Shown one piece after another: positions 45,518 to 54,044 of a DNA stretch of 64,000 nt. Under the pieces are notes generated by a model, which saw nothing but the letters and a program-made list of their open reading frames with translations, was not told the DNA's origin and ran no database searches. Positions within the stretch are counted from its first letter, which is position 1; each line of letters opens with the position of its first letter. The stretch lies in NCBI RefSeq assembly GCF_003287955.1, contig NZ_QMKP01000014.1, positions 1 to 64,000 on the forward strand. Direction: 5' to 3'. Origin of the DNA: Arthrobacter sp. AQ5-06 (GTDB lineage: Bacteria; Actinomycetota; Actinomycetes; Actinomycetales; Micrococcaceae). The position numbers were made by a program, and so were the translations under genes.

Positions 45518-46546
45518 TTAGCGGGTCACGCCATTACTGGTCCTCTCGGAGCCCACTGCTGTCCCGGTGCGGGACTTTATGGCTTTGGCTGCCCCCTTGC
45601 CCATGGTGACTGCCGCGCTCGGGTGTGTGCCTTCGCTGCGTGCCGCGGCGAGGCGTCCGCGTATTTGGGTTTCATTCGCGCCGGTGTTTGCCAGGGACTC
45701 GGCGAACTTTTCGTGGTGTTCGGCGGCGCCGTAGTCGGCGGCCGAGGTGCTCTCTGCTTTGAGGCCGTGGTCTATGAGCCGGCTGCTGTCGTTGCCAGTG
45801 ACGCGATTCTCGATCTCGCGGCCGACGCTTTCCATGCGGGCGAAGAGTTCCTTCTCGGCTCGATCGTACCGCTGCTCCACCGGCGTTCGCTCGGAGCCGG
45901 TGAACCCGCCCTCGGCCAGGAGTTTGGCTTCGTGCATCTCCTTGGCGGCTTTGACGAACGCGGGGTCCTCGAAGTGGGAGTCGCCGGCGCCGTTCACGTT
46001 CGCGTTGGTTTCTTTGCGCAGCTGGTCCAGGAAGGGACCGTTAATGCCGTCTTTGCCGATGAGGGACATGCGTTCCTGCACGGTGGCGTCGGCAGCCGCC
46101 ACCGCTGCGGGCGTCTTCGCACGGTGTGAGGTCTGCAATGCCTGGGCCAGTTCCGGGTTGCTCAGGTACTCGGCGGGTACCTTGTGGCGTTCCATTTCCG
46201 GGGCCAGCGTCGCTGCCTGCGCGCGGAGTTCTTCGGCGCGGGCTGCGGCGAGCAGGCCCATGGCCTTCTCGTGTTCGTCGGCGGCCTTGCGCGTCTCTTC
46301 CTGGCTGCGGGTCAGCTCGTCCTGCCGGACCTTCTCCGTGGTGATGGTCTGGATCCCCGACTCCAGGTAGGCGGCGTCCGTGCCGACGGCGTGAGTGTCG
46401 ATGCCGTAGCGGATGAGCACTTCCTGACGGATCTTTTCAGAGGCGGCGAGTGCGGTCGGGTCGTGGTCTTTCCAGCCTTCAGCTACGGCGTGCGCCGTAG
46501 CAATGTCATGGGGCTGCGCCTTGTCCCACCACTGGTCTTTCTCCAC
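45518..46546 (-). CDS. Hypothetical helical protein, C-terminal part of a plasmid-type (relaxase-associated?) protein
   Basis: 342 aa from a GTG at 46546, almost entirely charged helix with Ala, Glu and Arg. QPHDIATAHAVAEGW near the start resembles tails of large conjugation proteins from actinobacterial plasmids; that likeness is a weak recollection. The frame stays open upstream to about 46568 (AAHAALAPVEK), where unrelated sequence begins, so the N-terminal part has probably been lost. Followed by a strong terminator. Confidence 0.5.
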   Translation of the reverse strand: MEKDQWWDKAQPHDIATAHAVAEGWKDHDPTALAASEKIRQEVLIRYGIDTHAVGTDAAYLESGIQTITTEKVRQDELTRSQEETRKAADEHEKAMGLLAAARAEELRAQAATLAPEMERHKVPAEYLSNPELAQALQTSHRAKTPAAVAAADATVQERMSLIGKDGINGPFLDQLRKETNANVNGAGDSHFEDPAFVKAAKEMHEAKLLAEGGFTGSERTPVEQRYDRAEKELFARMESVGREIENRVTGNDSSRLIDHGLKAESTSAADYGAAEHHEKFAESLANTGANETQIRGRLAAARSEGTHPSAAVTMGKGAAKAIKSRTGTAVGSERTSNGVTR

Positions 46547-46561
46547 AGGGGCCAGCGCCGC

Positions 46562-46924
46562 ATGGGCGGCGCTGCGTTCGACGGTGAGGCGCCCGTCGAC
46601 CTGGAGGACCGCCTCACTGCCCTCATCACCGACACCACGTCCTTCGGGATGAAGGGCTTCAAGGAGTCACTCCTCACGAAGGTCCTGTGCATCGTCTACC
46701 CCGACAGGTACCTGACGATCCTCAAATACACCGGAGAAGCCGGAAAGCGGGAGATTGCACGCTCCCTCTGGGATCTCGAACTGCCCGACCCCGAGAGAGT
46801 CGACTGGACTATTGGACGCCTCATCCTGTGGAGCAATGACTTGCTACTTGCACTTCTCGGCGAGGGCTTCCGGCACCAGCAGCCCGCATCCGAATTCCTG
46901 TGGTGGGCCAAGGACAAGGCCTAG
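46562..46924 (+). pseudogene. C-terminal fragment of an unrecognised protein, overlapping a recombination junction
   Basis: From ATG at 46562 the frame reads DLEDRLTALITDTTSFGMKG, ESLLTKVLCIVYPDRYLTIL, KYTGEAGKREIARSL and ends EFLWWAKDKA at 46924. The style (VYPDRYLTILKY) recalls domains next to McrB-type restriction ATPases, but I cannot name it. The N-terminal part is missing where the sequence meets the opposing plasmid-type gene. Confidence 0.4.
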
Positions 46925-47379
46925 ACGGAACGGCTCCGCCAGCGGCCGCCCTCGACGTCCGTTGAGGATCGGCTCAGGGGCAGCAAGGGTGCCATTTAGC
47001 GCTGCGAAAATGCCGCCACTTACTGCTGCGATGCACATTTCGGGGACTTCGACCTTGGCTTGATTCTCGATTCGGCGCCATCTCGAAATCCTTCGTTTTT
47101 GAGAGCGGAGGCGGACAATACCTTTCCTGGTAATGGAGATAGCTCGCAGACCCAGACCAGCTTGGGTGCCGGTACGTTCGGGACGGTGGCGTGCAGGTCA
47201 TGCTCAAGATATGGACCGTGGGGTTCCCCTCAAGGGCCTGTGTGACGGCGGCTATTGCCTTGGTGGCCTGACCCGCCGGCCATGCGTCGGCAGCCCCTGG
47301 CGAAGCTGAACGCGCCTGGTCGCTCGCAGCTGGTGTTCCTCGCTTTCTTACCACGCTTAAGAAGGCGAGTGTGTCGTTT
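46925..47379. other. Gene-free stretch, possible insertion-sequence remnant
   Basis: TGCCATTTAGCGCTGCGA and TGCCGCCACTTACTGCTGCGA occur in tandem near 46990-47030 as imperfect direct repeats, like transposase-binding repeats at insertion-sequence ends. No coding frame looks real. Confidence 0.35.
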
Positions 47380-47422
47380 TGTCCCCTGGTGGTGGTGCTG
47401 TCAGCACCACCACCAGGGGACA
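47380..47422. repeat. 43-bp perfect palindrome
   Basis: Arms of 21 bases (47380-47400 and 47402-47422) around a single T, starting TGTCCCCTGG and centred on GCTG-T-CAGC. It ends 64 bases before the AvrD-like start codon. Confidence 0.97.
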
Positions 47423-47486
47423 CTGGCTATCGGCTGCGCATATAGGGATTCTAGAATCACCGCCGATGACGATCCAAGGAATACCC

Positions 47487-48521
47487 ATGCCACTTGCAAC
47501 GCGCTCTGCCACTGAGAGTCACGCTTCCATCGACCATCTACTGGGCGACGGACGCAACCGCTTTTTCAGCCAAGGCTACAAGTCCACCAATCCCAAACTG
47601 CATGAACTCCAGGTGACCCACACTGGCTCTGAGTCCACGCTCACGGCCCGTGCCGGCTTGGGAGTGCAGGGTGTCTGGTCCGTCAAAGGCAACTCGGAGC
47701 AGGCCCCGCATTTAGGCACCACGGATGTGCTTGTCCTTGCCTGCAGAATGGCTGAGGCCCTGCTGGCAAGCCGCTATTCTCCAGAAATTTTGCCAAAGGC
47801 CCACCTTAAATCAGTGACCATCTCCGGGGGCGGCGAACCAGTCGAGGGAGCGCTCGGCCACCTTGAATGCCGGGCCACGCTGCAGGGTACTAGTCACGAA
47901 TCCTCGTCAGTCCTGCGATGCTCGGTTGCCTCAATGACCGCCACACTGGAAGTGGCCCATGCTTCGGTTGAACTCGGACTGGCGTCGGTTCAGTCGCCGT
48001 CCGAGGAGGCCTTGGTTGGCGACGCCGGCACGCGCCTTTACGGCGACCTCTGGGCAGCACGACAGGTTTTGCTCGAGGACATCAAGCTTGAGCCTGAGGA
48101 CGGAACCGCCCACGCCCTGCTCTCTTTCCGCCAACAGCCGTACCTGAGCTGCCAGGCCGACCGGCGCGGGCTGGAGGCAGCCTATCCTCACGAGCTCTCC
48201 GCCGTCGACTACTTCGTTGCAACCCTCCAACTGGGTCAGGTCCTGCTCTACCGGCTCGACGCCATGGACCGCGCGGACAGCAGCACGCTGTGGATGCGTA
48301 AGACCCGCATCACCCTCAGCCGTCCGAACCCTCAGGTAACGGGCGGGCCAGGAACTGGTTTGGGTGTGCAGCTGAGCAAGAACCGGATTCTTCTTAAAGA
48401 CGGCGGGTCGTGGCGCTGCGCCGATGTTGTGGGAACGTTCCACGGCGGCGAAGTTGTGTGCAGCGTGGCTCACCGCCTGCCTGCTCACCCTGCCGCCCGA
48501 CCCACAGGAGCCGATCAATGA
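47487..48521 (+). CDS. AvrD-family protein (syringolide/MmyD-like)
   Basis: About 344 aa. The signature SIDHLLGDGRNRFFSQGYKS at residues 14-33 and HLGTTDVLVLACRMAEALL (about 79-97) match AvrD of Pseudomonas syringae, which makes the acyl-pentulose elicitors syringolides, and MmyD of methylenomycin biosynthesis. Such enzymes are thought to condense a beta-ketoacyl thioester with a C5 sugar. ATG at 47487 follows AAGGA by six bases; an ATG at 47466 has none. Stop overlaps the KAS III start (ATGA). First gene of the biosynthetic cluster. Confidence 0.78.
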   Translation: MPLATRSATESHASIDHLLGDGRNRFFSQGYKSTNPKLHELQVTHTGSESTLTARAGLGVQGVWSVKGNSEQAPHLGTTDVLVLACRMAEALLASRYSPEILPKAHLKSVTISGGGEPVEGALGHLECRATLQGTSHESSSVLRCSVASMTATLEVAHASVELGLASVQSPSEEALVGDAGTRLYGDLWAARQVLLEDIKLEPEDGTAHALLSFRQQPYLSCQADRRGLEAAYPHELSAVDYFVATLQLGQVLLYRLDAMDRADSSTLWMRKTRITLSRPNPQVTGGPGTGLGVQLSKNRILLKDGGSWRCADVVGTFHGGEVVCSVAHRLPAHPAARPTGADQ

Positions 48522-49492
48522 GCGCGGTAACTGCAGTCATCCGGGGCCTGGGCGGCGCACTTCCTGAGCGGGTGGTCACCAACCACCACCTGTCCACCCT
48601 CATGGACACCTCGGACGAATGGATCAGGCGCAGGACCGGCATCGCGGAACGCCGCCATTCGGATGAGACCGAGACCACGAGCGTTCTCGCCACCACCGCC
48701 GCACAGCGCGCGTTGGATAGTGCCAGCGTCGTCTCCGTGGGGCTGCTGATCGTGGCGACGTCAACGCCGGATAAAGTCTGCCCAGCGACGGCCCCGAAGG
48801 TGGCAGCGAACCTTGGACTTCGCGGCATCGCCGCTTACGACATCTCCGCCGTCTGCTCCGGGTTCGTGTACGCCCTGGCCACGGCATCCTGGGCCATCAG
48901 CTCCGGATCCGTGGGCTCGGCCCTCGTCATTGGCGCGGACACGTTCACCCGCCTGCTCGATCCCACGGACCGGGCTACTTCCGTCATCTTCGGGGATGGT
49001 GCCGGCGCTGCCTACCTCTCTGCCGGAACTGCCGACGAGCCGGGCGCCATCCTGGCTTCCACTCTCCACTCGGACGGCACAGGCGAAACGCTCATCCAGG
49101 TGCCACGCAGCGCCGGGGCCTTTTTCGAGATGCAAGGCAAGGAGGTGTTCACGCATGCCGTCTCCGCGATGTCTGATTCCGTAGGAACCGTGCTTGCCAG
49201 TGTTGGCTGGACCGCGCCTGAGGTGGATTCCCTGATCGCGCACCAGGCGAACCTCCGGATCCTGAACACCGTTGCCTCCGTTACCGGCATCCCCAGCTCG
49301 AAGGCCGAAATCCACCTAGACAGAGTAGGCAACACCTCGGCAGCTTCGATTCCTTTGGCCATGACCAACGCCGGAACGAAGGGCCACAGGACCCCGGGCG
49401 ACAAGGTGGTCCTGACTGCCTTTGGCGGAGGAACCACCTGGGGCGCCATTGCCATGACATGGCCATCGATCTCGGTTGTCGACCCGCACTAG
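48518..49492 (+). CDS. 3-ketoacyl-ACP synthase III (FabH-like)
   Basis: 324 aa thiolase-fold enzyme with catalytic Cys113 (AVCSGF), His242 (AHQANLR) and Asn272 (GNTSAAS), spaced as in FabH. It condenses an acyl-CoA starter with a malonyl-ACP. Being fused by overlap to an AvrD gene and followed by its own ACP, it likely makes the beta-ketoacyl-ACP for the AvrD-like enzyme rather than serving primary fatty acid synthesis. CAGGAG lies upstream of the ATG. Confidence 0.9.
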   Translation: MSAVTAVIRGLGGALPERVVTNHHLSTLMDTSDEWIRRRTGIAERRHSDETETTSVLATTAAQRALDSASVVSVGLLIVATSTPDKVCPATAPKVAANLGLRGIAAYDISAVCSGFVYALATASWAISSGSVGSALVIGADTFTRLLDPTDRATSVIFGDGAGAAYLSAGTADEPGAILASTLHSDGTGETLIQVPRSAGAFFEMQGKEVFTHAVSAMSDSVGTVLASVGWTAPEVDSLIAHQANLRILNTVASVTGIPSSKAEIHLDRVGNTSAASIPLAMTNAGTKGHRTPGDKVVLTAFGGGTTWGAIAMTWPSISVVDPH

Positions 49493-49584
49493 GGACGAAC
49501 ATCCGAATCCTGCCGGGCCGCTGGCCTGCAGGACCACTGTGGCGCCGGCCATCCCGGGGCCACCTGCACATAGGGGAAAAACCA

Positions 49585-49830
49585 ATGGAAATTGCCGATC
49601 TGGACGTCGTTGATGCGATCCGCTCCACCATGGACGAGCTCAGTCATATGGGCCCGGACGACTCGTTCGTTGACCTGGACATCGATTCACTGTCCCTCGT
49701 TGAGGCCGCTGTGATCCTCAGCAACAGGTTCGGCGTGCGTGTGGACGAATTCGAGCTGGCAGATGCAGGCAATGCCCGCACTGCAGCAAGCATGCTCACG
49801 GAAAAACTGGCCCTGCAGCCTGCCGTCTAG
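49585..49830 (+). CDS. Acyl carrier protein
   Basis: 81 aa, acidic, four-helix ACP. Ser35 in D-I-D-S-L is the phosphopantetheine attachment site. GGGGAAAAACCA precedes the ATG. It follows the KAS III gene and is the obvious carrier for its product. No phosphopantetheinyl transferase is encoded nearby. Confidence 0.92.
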   Translation: MEIADLDVVDAIRSTMDELSHMGPDDSFVDLDIDSLSLVEAAVILSNRFGVRVDEFELADAGNARTAASMLTEKLALQPAV

Positions 49831-49883
49831 CCGCAACCCTTCACAAGACCCGACCGTCGACCGAGCACAAACTGAGGATACCC

Positions 49884-50495
49884 ATGCCCAATCCGGCAAT
49901 TGCAGTTGTTTATTATTCAGGCTCCGGCCATACGGCAGTTCTGGCGGACGCAGTGGTTAACGCTGCCGCCGCGGGCGGCGGCATCACCGCGCTCCTGCGG
50001 GTGGACGAGCTGACTGAAGAGTCCTGGAATTTCATCGACGAGGCTGACGCGATCATCTTCGGCGCCCCCACCTACATGGGCACAGCCCCGTCGGCGTTCC
50101 ATGCCTTCGCCGAGAAGACCGCAGGCCGTTGGGCTGTACAGAAATGGCACAACAAGCTTGGAGCCGGCTTCACTAACGCGGCCTGCAAGGCTGGGGACAA
50201 GAATTCCACCCTGGATTACTTCTCCACCTTTGCTGCGCAGCACGGAATGAACTGGATCAACCTGGGCCTGCTCCCAGGCTGGAAGAGTACCAAGGGCACC
50301 GAAAATGACCTCAATCGCTTTGGCTACTTCAACGGGGCCGCAGCCCAAACGTTCTCTGACGTCGGCATCGAAGGGGTTCATCCTGCAGATATCGCTACGG
50401 CAGAGCACTTGGGCAGGAGAGTCGCCGACATGGCGGCCATCTTCGCCGCCGGTCGCTCCGCTATAGATCGGGAACTCGTCACTTTGGGGGCCTAG
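49884..50495 (+). CDS. Flavodoxin-fold NAD(P)H:quinone oxidoreductase (WrbA-like)
   Basis: 203 aa. VVYYSGSGHTAVLADAV (8-24) is the FMN phosphate loop, and FGAPTYMGT the isoalloxazine-contacting loop. Probably an FMN-dependent reductase acting on a quinone or enone-like intermediate of the cluster. GAGGATACCC precedes the ATG. Last plus-strand gene before the convergent thioesterase. Confidence 0.85.
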   Translation: MPNPAIAVVYYSGSGHTAVLADAVVNAAAAGGGITALLRVDELTEESWNFIDEADAIIFGAPTYMGTAPSAFHAFAEKTAGRWAVQKWHNKLGAGFTNAACKAGDKNSTLDYFSTFAAQHGMNWINLGLLPGWKSTKGTENDLNRFGYFNGAAAQTFSDVGIEGVHPADIATAEHLGRRVADMAAIFAAGRSAIDRELVTLGA

Positions 50496-50508
50496 CCACG
50501 CACGCTGC

Positions 50509-51195
50509 TTACGCAGACGCTGTCCCCGGTAACGCAGGATCAACTTGCGTCCCCGGGGACAGCGTCGTTTCCACGACCTCCAGCACCTGCGAATTGGTGC
50601 GGTGGAATAGGTGACCGCCGACGGAAACTTCCACCAGCCGAGGTTTTGTCGAACACCAGGATGTCCAGCGCACGGAGTCGAAGGCAGACACCAGGGGATC
50701 GTCACTGCTGTAAAGGATGGTGGCCGGTACCCTCAACTGCCCCACCGGAGGCCTGCCTGGATACGTCGCCAACAGAGCAAGGTCCTCGAGCAGGATCTCC
50801 CGGGCACGCTCGGACATGGCACCGGAGAGATCGGATAAAGCGGAAGCGCCGGCTACGGCATGTGTTGAGGCCGATAACGAGGGGGTGGCAGCAGCTCCGT
50901 CGGGCGCTACAAGTGGCGGACGAGCGGCGGCCAGGAAGACGTGCTCCATACGGCCAGAGTCCTGGAGCCTAAGGGCAACCTCGAACGCAAGGATTGCCCC
51001 CATGCTGTGGCCGTAAAGGGCAAGCCTCGGCGACGGCGACGCTGCCATTCGCTGGGCGAGGACATCCGCGGCTTCAGCTACAGATCCGAATTCTCTCCCC
51101 CGGTAGCCCAGTTTCGTGACGTGGACGCCGGAGAAGCGCCAAGCCGCGAAACTCGCGGTGGTTCCGCCGGCGTGATGCAGGCAAAACAGATGCAT
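50509..51195 (-). CDS. Type II thioesterase
   Basis: 228 aa alpha/beta hydrolase of the GrsT/RifR type. MHLFCLHHAGG is the typical N-terminus; nucleophile Ser64 in YGHSMGA; acid in YSSDDPLV; histidine in GGHLFH. Releases stalled or finished acyl chains from the ACP. Start set at 51195, 16 bases after the HxlR stop, with a poor ribosome site suggesting coupling. A hairpin within its 3' end (50516-50566) may terminate the convergent transcript. Confidence 0.85.
   Translation of the reverse strand: MHLFCLHHAGGTTASFAAWRFSGVHVTKLGYRGREFGSVAEAADVLAQRMAASPSPRLALYGHSMGAILAFEVALRLQDSGRMEHVFLAAARPPLVAPDGAAATPSLSASTHAVAGASALSDLSGAMSERAREILLEDLALLATYPGRPPVGQLRVPATILYSSDDPLVSAFDSVRWTSWCSTKPRLVEVSVGGHLFHRTNSQVLEVVETTLSPGTQVDPALPGTASA
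50516..50566 (+). terminator. Hairpin between convergent oxidoreductase and thioesterase genes
   Basis: GACGCTGTCCCCGG (50516-50529) pairs with 50553-50566, plus an inner ACGCA/TGCGT. It starts 21 bases after the plus-strand stop and lies in the end of the thioesterase gene. Confidence 0.55.
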
Positions 51196-51211
51196 GCCGG
51201 AGGCCGGAGCG

Positions 51212-51619
51212 CTAGTTGAAGGCGAGCTTGTGCCTGTCGTGCTCCATGCGGGAGGTGGCCACGTCATCCATGTTCTCCTCGGCCCATTCCTTCATTTCAA
51301 AGACGATCCGGAGAAGCGAGTGACCGCGGGGGGTGAGCTCGTAATCTGTCCGCACGGGAACCAACACCGTGACGTGCCTCGAAACCAGTCCGTCACGTTC
51401 CAACGAGCGCAGCGTGGAGGTGAGCATCTTCTGGCTGGCCCCCGGAATCCTCCTGCGGAGGTCACTGTGGCGCTGCTGCCCATCCACCAAGGCGAGCATT
51501 ACCAGCGTTACCCATTTGCTGCTGATGGCCTCGAGCAGTTGGCGTGCCGGGCATAGTTCCAAGAAAGCGTTGTAGTGCTTCTGTTCTGTCCGACGTTTCT
51601 GTTCAGCCGTGAGAGTCAT
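51212..51619 (-). CDS. HxlR-family regulator
   Basis: 135 aa winged helix. C-P-A-R-Q-L-L-E-A-I-S-S-K-W is the HxlR signature (the Cys senses redox or electrophiles in some members); recognition helix S-D-L-R-R-R-I-P-G-A-S-Q-K-M-L. Cotranscribed with the thioesterase. Likely controls the cluster; candidate sites are the GGCAC/GTGCC palindromes at 52404-52492. Confidence 0.88.
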   Translation of the reverse strand: MTLTAEQKRRTEQKHYNAFLELCPARQLLEAISSKWVTLVMLALVDGQQRHSDLRRRIPGASQKMLTSTLRSLERDGLVSRHVTVLVPVRTDYELTPRGHSLLRIVFEMKEWAEENMDDVATSRMEHDRHKLAFN

Positions 51620-51703
51620 TTCCCCAATACTCTTCTCATCCGATTAACTCGTGGAGCCCAGCATACTTGGTGGTTTGATAAGGAAGGAAAGTTTGCCGCA
51701 ATC

Positions 51704-52354
51704 CTAAGCGACTGTTGACGGAAGGCCTTTCACCGTAGGGCTGACCAGCAGCGATTCGCCAGCCAACGCCATGAACGGCAGGTCCGAGTGGTGGTCGCCG
51801 TAGGCGAAGCTCGCCATCAGGTCCACTCCATGTTCGGCCGCATGGGATGCTACGGCCCGCGCTTTGGCGTTGCCCGCCAGCGCCTCCTCAATTTTCCCTG
51901 TGTACTGGCCGTTTTTGGTGCGGGGCAGCGTGCAGAGCACTTCAAGATGCGGCCAGCGCCGTTGCACGCGCACCAGTGCTGGTTTGAACGAGGCCGTCAC
52001 GGCGACTATCCGTCGCTCGTTTCTCGTGTGCCCGTCCAGGAGGGATGCCACAGGTTCAAGAAAACGCCATTCCCCTGGTGATTCGGCTTGAAAATCTGCC
52101 CAACGGTCCCCAAGCTCGGCGACCTCAACCACGCTACGGCCCTGCCACCAGCGGAAATAGCGGGCATTGGTCTCGGACCGGGGCACGCCGTCCCTGGCCG
52201 CAGCGTGCAGGCCGCCCAGGAAATCCTCGGCCTCGCTGAGGCGGAGACCTTCAGCGGCGTCGAAGCGAAGGAAGTCGAAGATGGTGTTGTAGGCCACGAC
52301 TGTGCCATCAATGTCGGTGTAGGCAGCCTGGGCGGGGGTATCGGATTCTTCCAC
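51704..52354 (-). CDS. HAD-superfamily phosphatase
   Basis: About 216 aa, HAD-IB (phosphoserine-phosphatase-like). Motif I is Y-T-D-I-D-G-T with nucleophile Asp14 and acid Asp16; motif II VTAS; motif III K near 172 and YGDHHSDLPF. GTG start preceded by AGGA. In an AvrD-type pathway a sugar-phosphate adduct must be dephosphorylated, so this enzyme is a good candidate; that role is inference. Confidence 0.85.
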   Translation of the reverse strand: MEESDTPAQAAYTDIDGTVVAYNTIFDFLRFDAAEGLRLSEAEDFLGGLHAAARDGVPRSETNARYFRWWQGRSVVEVAELGDRWADFQAESPGEWRFLEPVASLLDGHTRNERRIVAVTASFKPALVRVQRRWPHLEVLCTLPRTKNGQYTGKIEEALAGNAKARAVASHAAEHGVDLMASFAYGDHHSDLPFMALAGESLLVSPTVKGLPSTVA

Positions 52355-52403
52355 AGGAAGAATCCTAGGGTCAGGTTCGCGGGTTGGAAGCCTTTGCGGG
52401 GAA

Positions 52404-52492
52404 GGCACCTTGGAGTGCCCTAGGCACAAAATAGTGCGTTCTTACGCAACGCAGAGGTCTAGGTCAGGATCGATAACGAGGCACAAAGTGCC
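52404..52492. promoter_or_regulatory. Operator array in the divergent promoter region of the cluster
   Basis: Three related palindromes: GGCAC-n6-GTGCC (52404-52419), GGCAC-n6-GTGCG (52423-52438) and GGCAC-n3-GTGCC (52480-52492). TGCGT-n4-ACGCA lies at 52435-52448. They sit between the divergent phosphatase and azoreductase genes. Confidence 0.55.
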
Positions 52493-52521
52493 CCATTAGT
52501 AAAGCTTTTGAAAGGAAGCCA

Positions 52522-53199
52522 ATGCCTACCATCCTCCACATCAACGCCTCTCCCCGCTACGCCAACAGCGACTCCCTTCGGTTGGCCCGGCATTTCATCG
52601 ATTCCGTCCAAGCTGCCGGCCCGGAGAGCTTTGAGCTGGAGACCCTGGACCTGTTCAACGACGGTGCGCTGCCCGTTTTCGGCCGCACCGCAGCGGCTGC
52701 CAAGATGGCTGTATTCTCCGGCCAGGACCAGACGCCAGAGCAGATCACCGCGTGGGAATCAGCCCGCGCCGTGTTCGACCAGTTCGCAGCTGCCGATGCC
52801 TACGTCTTCAACATCCCCATGTGGAATGCCGGTGTCCCCTACGTCCTGAAGCAGTGGATCGACATCATTACCCAGCCCGGCTGGAGCTTCGGTTTCGACC
52901 CGGAAAAGGGCTACCGCGGCCTGATGGAGGGCAAGCAGGCCCTCGCCATCCACACCAGCGGGGTTTACGCCCCCGGCGTGCCGGCCGCCTTCGGTTCTGA
53001 TTTCAGCAGCACCTTCTTCGCTGACTGGCTGAACTTCGTAGGCATTGAAGACGCCACCCATGTCCGTTTCGCCCCTACTGTCCTCAACGGCGACGTGGAC
53101 GGCACGCGCAAGGTTGCCGAAGCCGAGCTCGCCGACGCAGCCTTCGGTTTCGCCGGCAAGCTCAGCGCCGTTGGAACCCTCCAGCTCGTCAACGACTAA
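52522..53199 (+). CDS. FMN-dependent NADH:quinone oxidoreductase/azoreductase
   Basis: 225 aa flavodoxin-fold enzyme of the AzoR type. HINASPRYANSDSLRLA near the start binds the FMN phosphate; FNIPMWNAGVPYVLKQWID (about 94-112) is the family signature and HTSGVY follows. Reduces quinones or azo bonds with NADH; in this cluster it could reduce an unsaturated intermediate or protect the host. AAAGGAAG precedes the ATG. Confidence 0.88.
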   Translation: MPTILHINASPRYANSDSLRLARHFIDSVQAAGPESFELETLDLFNDGALPVFGRTAAAAKMAVFSGQDQTPEQITAWESARAVFDQFAAADAYVFNIPMWNAGVPYVLKQWIDIITQPGWSFGFDPEKGYRGLMEGKQALAIHTSGVYAPGVPAAFGSDFSSTFFADWLNFVGIEDATHVRFAPTVLNGDVDGTRKVAEAELADAAFGFAGKLSAVGTLQLVND

Positions 53200-53209
53200 G
53201 GCGGACGCA

Positions 53210-53914
53210 GTGCGCATCGGCATTTCGGGCACCTATTCCTCGGGCAAGACGTTCACCTCCATGGCTTTGTCCCACTACACCGGGCTGCCTAGGACCAGGG
53301 CCAGGACCATGAGGGAAATCCTGCCTGAGGCCGCACCGGGCAAGTCGCTCGAGGAATGCACCGCAGCGGAACTCATCCAGATGATCGTGACGCGTCACGT
53401 GGAACGGGCGGTGTATGAGGACAAGTTGTCTGACGGCTTCGTTTCAGACGGTTCCTCCCTGCAGGAATGGATCTACGGGTCCGTGCGGGTCTCTCTCGGC
53501 TTGAACCCCAGTGCCTCGGCACAGCTGAAGGCCGGGGAAACAGTCGAAAAGACGGCGGAACTTGCTTTCTTCGAAGAGGTGATGGCGAGCCTCGGCAACA
53601 GCTTCAAGAGGCACGTAAAGAACTCCTTCGATGCCTTCGTTCACCTGAAGAACGAGCTGCCGCTTTCGGCGGACGGGCACCGCCCGGTCAACGACCGGTT
53701 CCGGAACATGTCCGATGCGATCCTGCAGCAGACCATGGACGAACTCGGCATCCCGTTTTACGTAGTCTCCGGTTCGGTTGGGGAACGACTCGAGCAGATC
53801 GTCTCCCTGTTCAACATTGAACCGCGAATGGCCCCGGAAGAGGCCATTCGCCTGGCCTCCGAGGAATACGCGCTGCTCGACGTCCGCTCCGAACGGGAGC
53901 GCGTCCTGCAATAG
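53210..53914 (+). CDS. P-loop ATPase/kinase-like protein
   Basis: About 234 aa. Walker A is G-T-Y-S-S-G-K-T (7-14) right at the N-terminus. A DGSSLQEWIYG segment resembles the Walker-B/lid region of AAA_28-type NMP-kinase-like proteins. The phosphate acceptor is unknown; a sugar or pentulose kinase supplying the AvrD-like enzyme is possible. GTG at 53210 lies 10 bases after the azoreductase stop, so they are cotranscribed. Followed by a terminator-like hairpin. Confidence 0.72.
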   Translation: MRIGISGTYSSGKTFTSMALSHYTGLPRTRARTMREILPEAAPGKSLEECTAAELIQMIVTRHVERAVYEDKLSDGFVSDGSSLQEWIYGSVRVSLGLNPSASAQLKAGETVEKTAELAFFEEVMASLGNSFKRHVKNSFDAFVHLKNELPLSADGHRPVNDRFRNMSDAILQQTMDELGIPFYVVSGSVGERLEQIVSLFNIEPRMAPEEAIRLASEEYALLDVRSERERVLQ

Positions 53915-53957
53915 CCGGAAATCCCAGGATCCAGAAGCAAGACACTGCTCACCGGTT

Positions 53958-53993
53958 CGTCCGGCCGACCACTACAGAGTGGCCGGCCGGACG
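53958..53993 (+). terminator. Hairpin after the P-loop gene
   Basis: CGTCCGGCCGACCAC (53958-53972) pairs with 53979-53993 at 14 of 15 positions around TACAGA. Suggests the regulator downstream has its own transcript. Confidence 0.6.
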
Positions 53994-54044
53994 CGCTTCA
54001 ATTATGGAGTATCCATTCGTACAGATCAGCCCCTGTCCAACCAC

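Noticed and set aside
46974..47423. 149-codon minus-strand frame running through the 43-bp palindrome
   Set aside because: Low-complexity Ser/Thr/Pro/Arg composition, starts inside the palindrome, no family likeness.
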